From Pseudomonadota bacterium (GTDB lineage: Bacteria > Pseudomonadota > Gammaproteobacteria > Steroidobacterales > Steroidobacteraceae), in the NCBI GenBank assembly GCA_023391335.1, contig JAEWBG010000024.1, forward strand, positions 1-17,761: a stretch of DNA of 17,761 bases, read 5' to 3'. The notes beneath the pieces are model-generated. The model ran no database searches, was not told the origin of the DNA, and worked only from the letters and a program-made list of their open reading frames with translations. Both the position numbers and the translations under genes were made by a program. Shown in pieces: positions 1 to 7,995 of this stretch (positions within the stretch are counted from its first letter, which is position 1; each line of letters opens with the position of its first letter).

Positions 1-32
1 TCGGGGATCGGGATCGGGATTGAGGCTTGCAG

Positions 33-91
33 ACTCGTCACCGGTCACTCGTCACTGGCCGACCCGTGACTCGTGACCCATGACTCGTGAC
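33..91. repeat. Degenerate heptamer repeat downstream of gcvT
   Basis: The stretch between the window edge and the gcvT stop is made of degenerate 7-bp units such as actcgtc, accggtc, actcgtg and acccatg. actcgtc and actcgtg each recur in phase. No coding potential or terminator-like hairpin is seen here. The function is unknown. Similar short-unit arrays occur in two other intergenic gaps of this window. Confidence 0.5.
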
Positions 92-97
92 TAATTT

Positions 98-1177
98 CTA
101 TAGCGCCGGCTTACCGTGACGAACGAACGGATATTTGACGATCGTCGCGCGCAGTAACTTGCCGCGAATGTCGACCTGAACGTCGCCTTCAGCTCCTGCT
201 GGCACGCGAGCAAAGGCGATGGAGCGTTCGAGCGTCGGTGAAAACGTACCGCTGGTGATCTCGCCTTCCCCTGCGTTCGTGACGACCTTTTGATGACTGC
301 GCAACACGCCACGTTCTTCGAGAAGCAGGCCGACGAGTTTGCGTTGCACGCCTTGGGCACGCTGCGCGTCCAACGCTGCACGGCCGACGAAATCGCGATC
401 CGCTGGGTTCAATGCGACCGTCCAACTCAGACCGGATTCCAGCGGCGTAACCGTTTCATCCATGTCGTTGCCGTACAGATTCATGCCGGCTTCGAGTCGC
501 AACGTGTCGCGAGCACCGAGGCCGCATTGGGCCACACCCAAGTCGCGCAACTGGGTCCAGAGCGACACCACTTCTGCAACAGGGAGCATGATTTCCCAGC
601 CGTCCTCGCCGGTGTAGCCAGTACGAGCGATGAAGTAGCCATCCAATTCGCGGCCGAAGAAAGTCCGCAATTCAAGTGCCGCTGCAGTGCGCTGGCCAAT
701 CAACTTCGATGCCTTCTCGCGCGCGTTCGGACCTTGCACTGCGATCATCGCCAGATCCGTGCGTGGGGTAATTTCGACGTCGAAGCGCGGCGCGTACTTG
801 CGAAGCCACGCAACGTCTTTGTCTCGCGTGCCGGCATTCACGACAACTCGGAACCAGGATTCGTCGATGAAGTAGACGATCAAGTCGTCGACGACACCGC
901 CGCTTTCATTGAGCATGCAGCTATAAAGTGCTTTGCCGGGCTCCGTGAGTTTCGCGACGTCGTTGGCGAGTAGGTAGCGCAGGTATTCGCGGGAACGCCG
1001 GCCACGAACATCGGCGATGAGCATATGCGACACATCGAACATGCCTGCATCGCGGCGCACAGCATGATGTTCCTCGATTTGGGAGCCGTAGTTGACCGGC
1101 ATGTCCCAGCCGCCGAAGTCGACCATGCGGGCGCCGGCAGCAACGTGAGTATCGAATAGCGGGGTCTTGTGTCCCAT
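98..1177 (-). CDS. gcvT: Glycine cleavage system T protein (aminomethyltransferase)
   Basis: GcvT takes the aminomethyl group from lipoylated GcvH and passes the one-carbon unit to tetrahydrofolate, releasing ammonia, in the cytosolic glycine cleavage complex. The 359-aa product is close to the usual length of about 364. Visible family signatures are GGWDMPVNYG (about residues 22-31), the folate-site aspartate region GGVVDDLIVYF (D97 is the probable catalytic Asp), GYTGEDGWEI and GARDTLRLEAGMNLYGND. The ATG at 1177 has a GGAG Shine-Dalgarno 6 nt upstream (1184-1187). The gene is preceded by a glycine riboswitch, which supports both the identity and glycine-dependent control. gcvH and gcvP are not in the window; they may lie beyond the left edge. 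Confidence 0.97.
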   Translation of the reverse strand: MGHKTPLFDTHVAAGARMVDFGGWDMPVNYGSQIEEHHAVRRDAGMFDVSHMLIADVRGRRSREYLRYLLANDVAKLTEPGKALYSCMLNESGGVVDDLIVYFIDESWFRVVVNAGTRDKDVAWLRKYAPRFDVEITPRTDLAMIAVQGPNAREKASKLIGQRTAAALELRTFFGRELDGYFIARTGYTGEDGWEIMLPVAEVVSLWTQLRDLGVAQCGLGARDTLRLEAGMNLYGNDMDETVTPLESGLSWTVALNPADRDFVGRAALDAQRAQGVQRKLVGLLLEERGVLRSHQKVVTNAGEGEITSGTFSPTLERSIAFARVPAGAEGDVQVDIRGKLLRATIVKYPFVRHGKPAL

Positions 1178-1237
1178 AAGGCGCTCCGGTGGATCGACAA
1201 AGATGGAAGATGACGCCAGACCGCAAGCAGCCTGTCG

Positions 1238-1440
1238 CCCCTCTGTCCTGTGACCTGAGAGATCGGGTGTGTGGCACCTCTCCCCTTCGGTGAGCGCAAG
1301 CCAAGCGCTACTCTCCAGAGCCCTTCGAGTTCATCGCTCTTATAGAGCTTCGAACATGGACACGCCGTTCATGTGCCTGAGCGTTTCCGGGCGGTTGCGC
1401 CTTCGGCGGTGGTGTTGCACCACTCTCTCCGGCCGTGTCC
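1238..1440 (-). promoter_or_regulatory. Tandem glycine riboswitch in the gcvT leader
   Basis: Read on the minus strand, two successive glycine-aptamer modules precede gcvT. The first (about 1440-1365) has GGAGAGAG, CCGCCGAAGG and GGAAACGCTCAGGCACATGA. The second (about 1320-1238) has CTCTGGAGAG, CACCGAAGGGG, ATCTCTCAGGTCACAGGACA and GAGGGG. These are the conserved parts of the family, in order. About 60 nt separate the second aptamer from the ATG and would hold the expression platform. No terminator with a T-tract is visible there, so translational control is possible. Glycine binding activating gcv expression is known for the family; the direction of control here is inferred. Confidence 0.93.
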
Positions 1441-1543
1441 TGCGATGGGTTTGGGTATGGTAGCGGAGTGTTGTGCGGGTGGGTAGGCGCGCGTTCGTAT
1501 TCTCGTGCGAGATTCTTGTCGAACGTCATATCGTCCTGGGCAA

Positions 1544-1650
1544 GTTCGCATCGGGGAGCTATTTTCAGAAACGCCGCGAGTACGTCCGTGTAGGCTCGTA
1601 CAAAAACATCCTGTTTTTGAACGTTCCGAAAATAGCTCCCCGATGCAAAC
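1544..1650. repeat. Long inverted-repeat intergenic element
   Basis: Arms 1544-1566 and 1628-1650 are inverted copies matching at 22 of 23 positions (core gcatcggggagctattttc). Between them are two smaller hairpins: CGAG/CTCG around tacgtccgtgtagg (about 1577-1597) and CAAAAACA-tcc-TGTTTTTG (about 1601-1619). The whole 107 bp could fold as one cruciform or branched hairpin. It sits between the divergent gcvT leader and the DUF885 gene. It carries no ORF, so it is more like a REP/MITE-type repeat than an insertion sequence. The family is not recognised. Confidence 0.75.
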
Positions 1651-1775
1651 TCGCAGCATCCTGAAAACGGTCCCCCCGACATCCACGCGGACCAAAGAAA
1701 CACCGCGCGCCTGCCGCACCTCGCTGGGTGTGAGGTGTGGGTGGTGTGGCGAGGCGACATTACGCAAGGAAAGTT

Positions 1776-3554
1776 ATGCAACTTCGCATATTCATTGCAG
1801 TTACCAGTCTGCTTTTCATGATTTCAGCGCGGGCTGATGAGGCTCAAGTAGAGCGCTTGCACGCGCTATTCGATGAGGCCTGGGAGTTCGATCTCAAAGA
1901 CGATCCGGTCGGTGCCTCTCAGCTCGGGGACAAAAGATTCAATCAGGAGTGGGCGGATATCGGTCTTGAGACATGGAAAGCACGAGACGCGAAGTACGAA
2001 CAGTTCATTCGCGATGCTAAAGCGATCGATGCATCTGCATTGCCTGAAGTGGAGCAGTTGAATCGGGATCTGTTCATTCGGATGTATCAGGACCAGCGGG
2101 ATCAGATTCGCTTCAAGGCGTATCTGCGGCCGTTGGATCAATTGAACTACAGCGGTGGTGTGCTCACGGCGAATGAGGCGGCGGAGACCATCGAGTTCGG
2201 GTCGTTTCGAGACTACGAAGATTGGATCGTTCGATTACGGCGCTTGCCGAAGCTGGTGGATCAAACGATCGCTTTGATGCGCGAAGGTGTGCGAGGACAC
2301 AACGTGCAGCCGCGGATCATCGTGGAGCGCAGCATCGAGCAGTTGCAGGGTCATCTGGTCGAGAACCCTCGCGAAAGCCCGTTCTTCGAACCCTTCACAC
2401 GGTTTCCTAAATCGATAGACGCGACGCAACGTGAACGGCTCAGTGCCGAAGCCGAAGCTGCGATCGAGAAGAATGTGCTTCCGGCATATCGGCAGTTGAG
2501 CGATTTCGTGCAGAACGTCTATTTGCCGAAGTCGCGCGAGAGTGTCGGCGTGTGGGATACGCCGAATGGGGATGCGTTCTATCGCAATCGAGTGGAATGG
2601 TTCACGACGACGAAGCTATCGCCCGAAGATATCCATGAGATCGGTTTGCGCGAGGTCAGTCGCATCCGCGCCGAGATGGACAAGATCATCGAGCAGGTCG
2701 GCTTCAAAGGTTCGTTTCAAAATTTCCTGAGCTTTCTGCGTACCGATCCTCGCTTCTACTACACCGATCCCCACGAACTCATGCGCGCGTACATGGTGAT
2801 GTGCAAGCGCATCGATCCGCTGCTGCCGCAGTTCTTTGGGAGATTGCCGCGCACGCCATACGGAGTCCGGCCCATTCCGGAATCGAGTGCGCCGTTCACG
2901 ACTACGGCGTATTACGAACCATTGAGTCCGGATGGTCGTCGGCCCGGTTTCTTTTACGTGAATCTCTACAAGCCGGAGCAGCGCCCGAAGTACGAAATCC
3001 CAGTATTGACCACGCACGAATCGGTTCCAGGTCACCATTTGCAGATCGCGTTGGGGCAAGAGCTCGGCGACTTGCCGAAATTCCGCCGCGACTTCGATGC
3101 GACCGCATTCGTCGAAGGCTGGGGTCTGTACTCCGAGAGCCTGGGCGATGAGATGGGGCTCTACCAGGACCCCTACGACAAGTTCGGGCAGCTCACGTAC
3201 GAGATGTGGCGCGCGGTGCGTCTGGTCGTCGATACGGGCATTCACCACAAGCACTGGACGCGCCAACAGGCGATCGACTACTTCAAAGCGAACGCAGCCA
3301 AGACCGAACTCGATATCACCAATGAAGTGGACCGGTACATCGCATGGCCGGGCCAGGCGACGGCGTACAAGATCGGCGAGCTGAAGATTAAGGAACTGCG
3401 GACCCACGCGACGCAGGAACTCGGCGATCGCTTTGATCTGCGCGGATTTCATGACGTGGTTTTAGGCTCCGGCGCGATTCCGCTCGATGTCCTCGAACGT
3501 AATGTGAATCGTTGGATCGAGAAGGGCCGCACAGCCGCACAAAACCAGCCTTAA
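1776..3554 (+). CDS. Secreted DUF885 family putative metallopeptidase
   Basis: This 592-aa protein starts with a signal peptide: MQLR, a hydrophobic run to about residue 17, then SARA-DE with likely cleavage after A20. The mature protein would be periplasmic or extracytoplasmic. It has the DUF885 hallmarks: HESVPGHH at residues 414-421, EGWGLYSE at 447-454 and a C-terminal IAWPGQATAYKIG. The HExxPGHH plus downstream EGW arrangement suggests a zinc peptidase of the gluzincin type, but no substrate can be named. The start at 1776 was chosen over the upstream ATG at 1737 because AAGGA (1766-1770) lies 5 nt before it and it begins a clean signal peptide. The next gene, ispG, follows after 47 nt, but probably from its own promoter. 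Confidence 0.9.
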   Translation: MQLRIFIAVTSLLFMISARADEAQVERLHALFDEAWEFDLKDDPVGASQLGDKRFNQEWADIGLETWKARDAKYEQFIRDAKAIDASALPEVEQLNRDLFIRMYQDQRDQIRFKAYLRPLDQLNYSGGVLTANEAAETIEFGSFRDYEDWIVRLRRLPKLVDQTIALMREGVRGHNVQPRIIVERSIEQLQGHLVENPRESPFFEPFTRFPKSIDATQRERLSAEAEAAIEKNVLPAYRQLSDFVQNVYLPKSRESVGVWDTPNGDAFYRNRVEWFTTTKLSPEDIHEIGLREVSRIRAEMDKIIEQVGFKGSFQNFLSFLRTDPRFYYTDPHELMRAYMVMCKRIDPLLPQFFGRLPRTPYGVRPIPESSAPFTTTAYYEPLSPDGRRPGFFYVNLYKPEQRPKYEIPVLTTHESVPGHHLQIALGQELGDLPKFRRDFDATAFVEGWGLYSESLGDEMGLYQDPYDKFGQLTYEMWRAVRLVVDTGIHHKHWTRQQAIDYFKANAAKTELDITNEVDRYIAWPGQATAYKIGELKIKELRTHATQELGDRFDLRGFHDVVLGSGAIPLDVLERNVNRWIEKGRTAAQNQP

Positions 3555-3566
3555 CGCCGGCTGCGA

Positions 3567-3572
3567 TACAAT
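3567..3572 (+). promoter_or_regulatory. Candidate -10 element for ispG
   Basis: TACAAT matches the sigma70 -10 consensus at five of six positions and lies just after the DUF885 stop. It would start transcription near 3579, giving a leader of about 23 nt before the ispG ATG. No good -35 hexamer is seen at the expected distance, so the call is tentative. Confidence 0.4.
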
Positions 3573-3601
3573 CCCCGCCCCTTTTGCCGGCCCCTGCCAT
3601 C

Positions 3602-4825
3602 ATGCCTGTTTCCCGTCGCCGCTCCGTTCCCGTTCGCATCGGTTCCGTTACTGTGGGCGGCGCCGCCCCGATCGTCGTGCAATCGATGACGAACACGGAC
3701 ACGGCTGATATCGCAGGCTCGGTCGCACAGATTCATGCATTGGCGCGTGCGGGGTCTGAACTCGTCCGCGTCACCGTCAACACCGATGAGGCCGCCGCCG
3801 CCGTGCCTCACATTCGCGATCAGCTTGCCAAGCGCGGTGTCTTCGTTCCGATCGTGGGCGATTTTCACTTCAACGGTCATCGCTTGCTCAAGGCGCATCC
3901 CGCCTGTGCGGAAGCTCTGGCGAAGTATCGAATCAATCCGGGCAACGTCGGGCGCGGCAGCAAACGCGATCCGCAGTTCGCCGAAATGATCGAAGTCGCC
4001 TGTGCGAACCACAAGCCGGTGCGCATCGGCGTGAATTGGGGCAGCTTGGATCAGGATCTGCTGACTCGCTTGATGGACGAGAACTCCCGCATGCCGCAGC
4101 CCAAGGATGCCAATGACGTCATGCGTGAGGCGCTGGTCGTCTCCGCTCTCGATTCAGCGCAGCGCGCCGAAGAACTTGGCCTGCCGCATGACCACATCGT
4201 GATCTCGTGCAAAGTCAGTGGCGTGCAGGACTTGATCGCCGTCTATCGCAATCTTGCGTCTCGATGCGAGTACGCACTGCACTTGGGACTCACCGAAGCC
4301 GGCATGGGGTCGAAAGGCATCGTCGCCTCGACCGCCGGCATGGCGGTGCTGCTGCAAGAAGGGATCGGCGACACGATCCGAGTCTCGCTCACACCCGAAC
4401 CAAATGGCGATCGCACTCAGGAAGTCATCGTGGCGCAAGAGATTCTACAGACCATGGGCTTGCGCTCATTCATGCCGATGGTCGTCGCATGCCCCGGATG
4501 CGGTCGCACCACATCCACCTACTTCCAAGAACTCGCCCAGAAGATTCAATCGCACATTCGCCATCAAATGCCGGAATGGCGCAAGCAATTCGTGGGCGTT
4601 GAAGACATGACGGTGGCAGTGATGGGCTGCGTCGTGAACGGGCCTGGCGAGAGCAAGCACGCCAATATCGGCATCAGCTTGCCCGGCACGGGCGAACGGC
4701 CGGTGGCGCCCGTTTACATCAATGGCGAGAAAGGACCGACGTTGAAGGGCGAACGGATCGCAGAAGAGTTTCAGGCGTTGGTAGAGCAGTACGTCGCCAC
4801 GACTTATGAACGGAAGGCATCATGA
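3602..4825 (+). CDS. ispG: 4-hydroxy-3-methylbut-2-en-1-yl diphosphate synthase (IspG)
   Basis: IspG is a [4Fe-4S] enzyme of the MEP pathway. It reduces methylerythritol 2,4-cyclodiphosphate to HMBPP, the precursor of all isoprenoids including the ubiquinone side chain. The 407-aa product shows VQSMTNTDT near the N-terminus, the cluster cysteines C297 and C300 in CPGCGRT, and C343 with E350 in CVVNGPGES. It is longer than E. coli IspG (372 aa), as is common in related gammaproteobacteria. The ATG at 3602 was chosen because the reading frame upstream runs into the DUF885 gene. Its leader is pyrimidine-rich with no visible Shine-Dalgarno. The stop overlaps the next start (ATGA). Confidence 0.97.
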   Translation: MPVSRRRSVPVRIGSVTVGGAAPIVVQSMTNTDTADIAGSVAQIHALARAGSELVRVTVNTDEAAAAVPHIRDQLAKRGVFVPIVGDFHFNGHRLLKAHPACAEALAKYRINPGNVGRGSKRDPQFAEMIEVACANHKPVRIGVNWGSLDQDLLTRLMDENSRMPQPKDANDVMREALVVSALDSAQRAEELGLPHDHIVISCKVSGVQDLIAVYRNLASRCEYALHLGLTEAGMGSKGIVASTAGMAVLLQEGIGDTIRVSLTPEPNGDRTQEVIVAQEILQTMGLRSFMPMVVACPGCGRTTSTYFQELAQKIQSHIRHQMPEWRKQFVGVEDMTVAVMGCVVNGPGESKHANIGISLPGTGERPVAPVYINGEKGPTLKGERIAEEFQALVEQYVATTYERKAS

Positions 4826-5160
4826 GCAACCTCACTGAAAAGCACTGCAAACCCTGCGAAGGCGGCGTCGCACCGCTGTCGCAAGACGAAGCGACCCGGT
4901 TCATGGCGCAGTTACAGCCCGGCTGGCAACTGATCGAGGACGGCAAAGCAATCAAGCGCGAATGGACGTTCAAGAACTTCTATCACACGATGAGCTTCGT
5001 CAACGCCATCGCCCACATCGCCAACACTGAAGACCATCATCCCGACCTCGAAGTCGGCTATGGCTACTGCCGCGTCCGCTACAACACCCACGCGATCGGC
5101 GGGTTGTCAGAGAACGATTTCATTTGCGCGGCGAAGGTGGATGCGCTGCTAGCGCAGTGA
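4822..5160 (+). CDS. phhB: Pterin-4a-carbinolamine dehydratase
   Basis: This enzyme dehydrates 4a-hydroxy-tetrahydrobiopterin, recycling the pterin cofactor after aromatic amino-acid hydroxylation. The 112-aa product carries the family signature: EDHHP (D71-H72-H73-P74), the following aromatic residues, H90 in RYNTHAIGG, and D99. The start codon overlaps the ispG stop as ATGA, with GGAAGG (4812-4817) 4 nt upstream, so the two are translationally coupled. No phenylalanine hydroxylase gene is nearby, so the role in this organism cannot be tied to PhhA from context. Other possible roles are pterin recycling in general, or transcription co-activation as known for the DCoH relatives. Confidence 0.95.
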   Translation: MSNLTEKHCKPCEGGVAPLSQDEATRFMAQLQPGWQLIEDGKAIKREWTFKNFYHTMSFVNAIAHIANTEDHHPDLEVGYGYCRVRYNTHAIGGLSENDFICAAKVDALLAQ

Positions 5161-5210
5161 TGAAGCGATAAGGTGATGGAGTGATCGAGTGAACGGCGCG
5201 GATCGGCATC

Positions 5211-5252
5211 AGGTGTGAGGTGTGAGGTGTGAGGTGTGAGGTGTCAGGTGTG
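5211..5252. repeat. 7-bp tandem repeat, six copies
   Basis: Six consecutive copies of aggtgtg; only the fifth differs (aggtgtc). Just upstream (5167-5191) are looser 8-bp units such as gtgatgga, gtgatcga and gtgaacgg. The repeat lies in the 269-nt gap between convergent genes (phhB and the ATP-grasp gene). Nothing else is recognised in that gap. A related fragment, gtgtgaggtgtgg, occurs near 1728-1741. Confidence 0.9.
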
Positions 5253-5429
5253 CCCATTTGCGAGCATCGGCAAAGCGCCGACTCGCTAAATGAGCTCTGG
5301 TGAACGACCTTCGATTTCTTTTTGCGTTCTCTGCGGCTGATTTCTCTTTTTCCGTCGCAGGCACAGCAACAAGCGATCGACTATTTGCGGCGAACTTCAC
5401 GCGCTCTGCGCTTTCACCCCATCACTTCA

Positions 5430-6392
5430 TCACGCATCCGTGCGAAGCACCGGATGCGTGAATTCCCGCTTCGCAAACTCCACACGCTGTTCGGGCGCGG
5501 CATCGAAGTCAGCCCGCTCCTCGCAGATCTTCAAACGTCGCAATAATCCCTGACGATTCGCAATCTGAATCGCAAGGCCGGGTCGCGCATTGAGTTCGAG
5601 CACGAGCGGTCCGAGATCGCGGTCGATCACCACGTCGACGCCGATATAGCCGAGACCGGTCAGTTCATAGCAGCGAGCGGAGATCTCCAAGATTCGATCC
5701 CACTCTGGGATTGCGATGCCCTCGATGGAGTGCGTCGTATCGGGATGGTGAGTCACGACATCGGTGCCCATGACACCCGTCAACGTGACGCCGGTCGCCA
5801 TATCGATGCCCGCCCCTACAGCACCCTGATGCAGATTCGCCTTGCCCTGCGACGCACGCGTAGGCAGCCGCACCATGGCCATGACCGGCACACCGCGAAA
5901 CACGATCACGCGAATGTCCGGCACCCCTTGATAGCTGATGCGCTCGAACAGCGGCGCAAATTGCACCATGTACTCGATGATGACGACGTCCTGCACGCCA
6001 CCCAGACTGAACTGGCCGTTGATCGCGTTGGAGAGATGGTGGAAGAGGAAGTCCTGGTCCAGTAATGCGCCGCTGACCGTCCGATAGCGAACGCCACTGC
6101 GCCCTGCGATGACGACGATTCCGTCACCCGCACACCCGTGAGCGGGCTTCAATACGAATTGGGTTCGGTCGGCAACGATCTGCGGGAGCGCGCGAATATC
6201 GATCTGCCGCTGGATTACCCCGTAGAGCTCCGGCACAGCGATGCCGGCTTTGATCGCAAGCTGCTTCGTCTGCAGCTTGTCATCGACCAACGGATAGCGG
6301 CTGCGCGGATTGAAACGTGAAATGTAATCGCCGTTGCGCTGGTTCAACCCCAGCACACCTTCTTGCTTTAACGTGCGATACATCGACAGCAT
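5430..6392 (-). CDS. ATP-grasp alpha-L-glutamate ligase-like protein
   Basis: A 320-aa ATP-grasp protein related to RimK and found with UUP1-type transglutaminase proteins. Seen: GVLGLNQRNGDYI and RYPLVDDKL at the N-terminus, the ATP-binding lysine segment FVLKPAHGCAGDGIVVI (about 79-95), and the metal-binding ELNARPGLAIQ (E266, N268). The family is predicted to form an amide or peptide bond between an amino acid, probably glutamate, and an acceptor; the acceptor is unknown. The ATG is separated from the UUP1 stop by only 3 nt (TAG-CGC-ATG), so the two form an operon and probably a functional pair. M4 is a possible alternative start. The third gene often linked to this pair, a retropepsin-like protease, is absent here. 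Confidence 0.9.
   Translation of the reverse strand: MLSMYRTLKQEGVLGLNQRNGDYISRFNPRSRYPLVDDKLQTKQLAIKAGIAVPELYGVIQRQIDIRALPQIVADRTQFVLKPAHGCAGDGIVVIAGRSGVRYRTVSGALLDQDFLFHHLSNAINGQFSLGGVQDVVIIEYMVQFAPLFERISYQGVPDIRVIVFRGVPVMAMVRLPTRASQGKANLHQGAVGAGIDMATGVTLTGVMGTDVVTHHPDTTHSIEGIAIPEWDRILEISARCYELTGLGYIGVDVVIDRDLGPLVLELNARPGLAIQIANRQGLLRRLKICEERADFDAAPEQRVEFAKREFTHPVLRTDA
5433..5458. repeat. Hairpin over the 3' end of the ATP-grasp gene
   Basis: CGCATCCG at 5433-5440 pairs with CGGATGCG at 5451-5458. TGC/GCA extends the stem with one bulged C around a GAA loop. It covers the last codons just before the stop. There is no T-tract on either strand, so it is not a standard intrinsic terminator. 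It may protect the mRNA 3' end or be a REP-like insertion. Confidence 0.6.
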
Positions 6393-6395
6393 GCG

Positions 6396-7922
6396 CTAGC
6401 TCGATTCCATCGGAAGCGCCTTGAAACGACGCAACTCGAGCAAGCGGTAGCCCGTGTAGCGGCCAGCAAGCAGTGCGCCGGCGATCACGAACAGCAGCAA
6501 CTCCGGAAACACGAAGACGATGTGTTCCAGCCAAGGCATCCCCATGACCAAGTATGCCGCCGCGGCCACGATCAGACTCCCCGTGCCTTCCTGAATCGCC
6601 TCGGATGCACCTCGCTCCTCCCAAACGATGGACATTCGCTCGATCGTCATCGAGATGATCACGATCGGAAACAGAGCGATCGACAATCCCGGCTGAATTT
6701 CCAATTTCTGACAAAGCACACTGATGAAGACCATCAGCAGTACCACGACAGTCAGCACAACCGTCAGACGGGGAACCAGCAGCAACCGCAGCTTCTCGAG
6801 ATAGAAGCGAATCGTCAGTCCTAGCGAAACGATCACGGCAAACAGCACGAGACCCCACAAGAGCCGTGTTTCGCGGAATGCCAAGGCGACGAGGACCGGC
6901 ATGAAGGTGCCGAATGTCTTCACGCCGACGAAGTTACGCAACAACATAATCACGAGCGCGCCGACCGGAATCATCAGCAGCACGCTGTAGACGGCCTGGG
7001 TTGCGATCGGCAACACGAATAGCGAGAAGTCCACGGCGTGCGATCCGCGTCGCTCAGCGCGCCGTTCCGCAACCACCATCGAATCCAGCATGTTCTCGCG
7101 TACCGCCACATCGACGTTCAACCCCGATCCGCCCTCGATGTCAGCAATCGGCACGTCGCCCCGCCACCAAATCAGAAAGTCCTCCGGCAGGCCCTGCGCC
7201 AACGTCCGCGGGTTGAAGTACAACCACTGCACGCCATCGTGCACTTCCAACAACGGAGAAGGCTCGACCTTGCCGGCCTTTGCTCGCAATGAAATTCCGT
7301 GCGCCACGCGTGCCGGAATGTGCGCTCCAGCCAGAATTAACGTGGCCAGTTGCGCCTTCTCGTTATCGGTACTCGCCTTACTCAGAAACAAGCTCGCGTA
7401 CGGATCGCTTTCGCCCCGATTAATGTGGGCCAGCAACTGTGCTGTGAAGCTCGCAACGTCGGCGGACTGGCGCCGCACTTCTGCGATCAGTCCCTCCATC
7501 GCGATCCTGGCAGCCTCGTCCAGCTTGGGAGGTTCAGGAAACGGCGGCGTGGTGTCCTCAGCAATGCGCGTGGGATCGCGATAGATCAACGCACGGTAGT
7601 AGAGCGTTTGCGGACCGGCGGCCTGTCGAACTGCCCACTGAGCTTCACGGCCCGCAGCGCTGTTCTGAGTATTCAAACCGAAACCGCGAGAAATGAAATT
7701 CTCATCGAGGATGGCGTAGCCGGGCGTCAAACTCGGCACGCGCAGGCTCGCCTTCACCGCCGCGGGACCCGGATCGAAGTGCACCGCTGCTTCGATGTTC
7801 CAGATTTGAGTACGTTCCTGCGGCGCAAGCGGAAACCCCAGTACGCGCGACTTATAGACGAACAAGCCGATACTCAAGACCACAAGCACTGCGGCAAGCA
7901 GATAGATGGCGCGATTGCTCAT
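6396..7922 (-). CDS. Inactive transglutaminase fused to 7 transmembrane helices (UUP1 family)
   Basis: This 508-aa inner-membrane protein has an N-terminal anchor (about residues 5-23), an extracytoplasmic region of about 270 aa with a transglutaminase-like fold, and about seven hydrophobic helices from residue 305 to the end. In the transglutaminase-like segment (DNEKAQLATLILAGAHIPAR, about 186-205) the position expected to hold the catalytic cysteine lacks it, matching the known inactive state of the family. The fold could bind a peptide or a peptidoglycan-related ligand. It is directly followed by the ATP-grasp ligase gene and is probably the first gene of that operon. A 14-bp palindrome sits immediately before its start codon. 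The function of the pair is not established from sequence. Confidence 0.92.
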   Translation of the reverse strand: MSNRAIYLLAAVLVVLSIGLFVYKSRVLGFPLAPQERTQIWNIEAAVHFDPGPAAVKASLRVPSLTPGYAILDENFISRGFGLNTQNSAAGREAQWAVRQAAGPQTLYYRALIYRDPTRIAEDTTPPFPEPPKLDEAARIAMEGLIAEVRRQSADVASFTAQLLAHINRGESDPYASLFLSKASTDNEKAQLATLILAGAHIPARVAHGISLRAKAGKVEPSPLLEVHDGVQWLYFNPRTLAQGLPEDFLIWWRGDVPIADIEGGSGLNVDVAVRENMLDSMVVAERRAERRGSHAVDFSLFVLPIATQAVYSVLLMIPVGALVIMLLRNFVGVKTFGTFMPVLVALAFRETRLLWGLVLFAVIVSLGLTIRFYLEKLRLLLVPRLTVVLTVVVLLMVFISVLCQKLEIQPGLSIALFPIVIISMTIERMSIVWEERGASEAIQEGTGSLIVAAAAYLVMGMPWLEHIVFVFPELLLFVIAGALLAGRYTGYRLLELRRFKALPMESS

Positions 7923-7936
7923 GCTAGCCGGCTAGC
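7923..7936. promoter_or_regulatory. 14-bp perfect palindrome abutting the UUP1-family start codon
   Basis: GCTAGCCGGCTAGC is a perfect palindrome directly adjoining the ATG at 7922. It separates the start codon from the nearest purine-rich ribosome-binding-like stretch (GAAGGTAG on the minus strand) by about 15 nt. As RNA it would form a short hairpin at the initiation site; as DNA it could be an operator. Either role is inference. Confidence 0.6.
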
Positions 7937-7995
7937 TACCTTCAATTTGCAGTCGATGCCGATCGCGCTGAGCACAGGAATCCTTCGCAGGCGTA

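Noticed and set aside
1737..1775. Upstream start for the DUF885 protein
   Set aside because: It adds 13 residues before a clean signal peptide; the start at 1776 has a good Shine-Dalgarno.
1308..1781. Reading frames on the minus strand through the riboswitch and inverted-repeat region
   Set aside because: They cross the glycine riboswitch and the palindromic element and resemble no known protein.
2616..3452. 278-codon minus-strand reading frame opposite the DUF885 gene
   Set aside because: It is a shadow of the plus-strand gene, which has clear family motifs and a signal peptide.
3512..3601. Upstream ATG extending IspG by 30 residues
   Set aside because: It lies within the DUF885 coding region and adds a low-complexity sequence unlike IspG.
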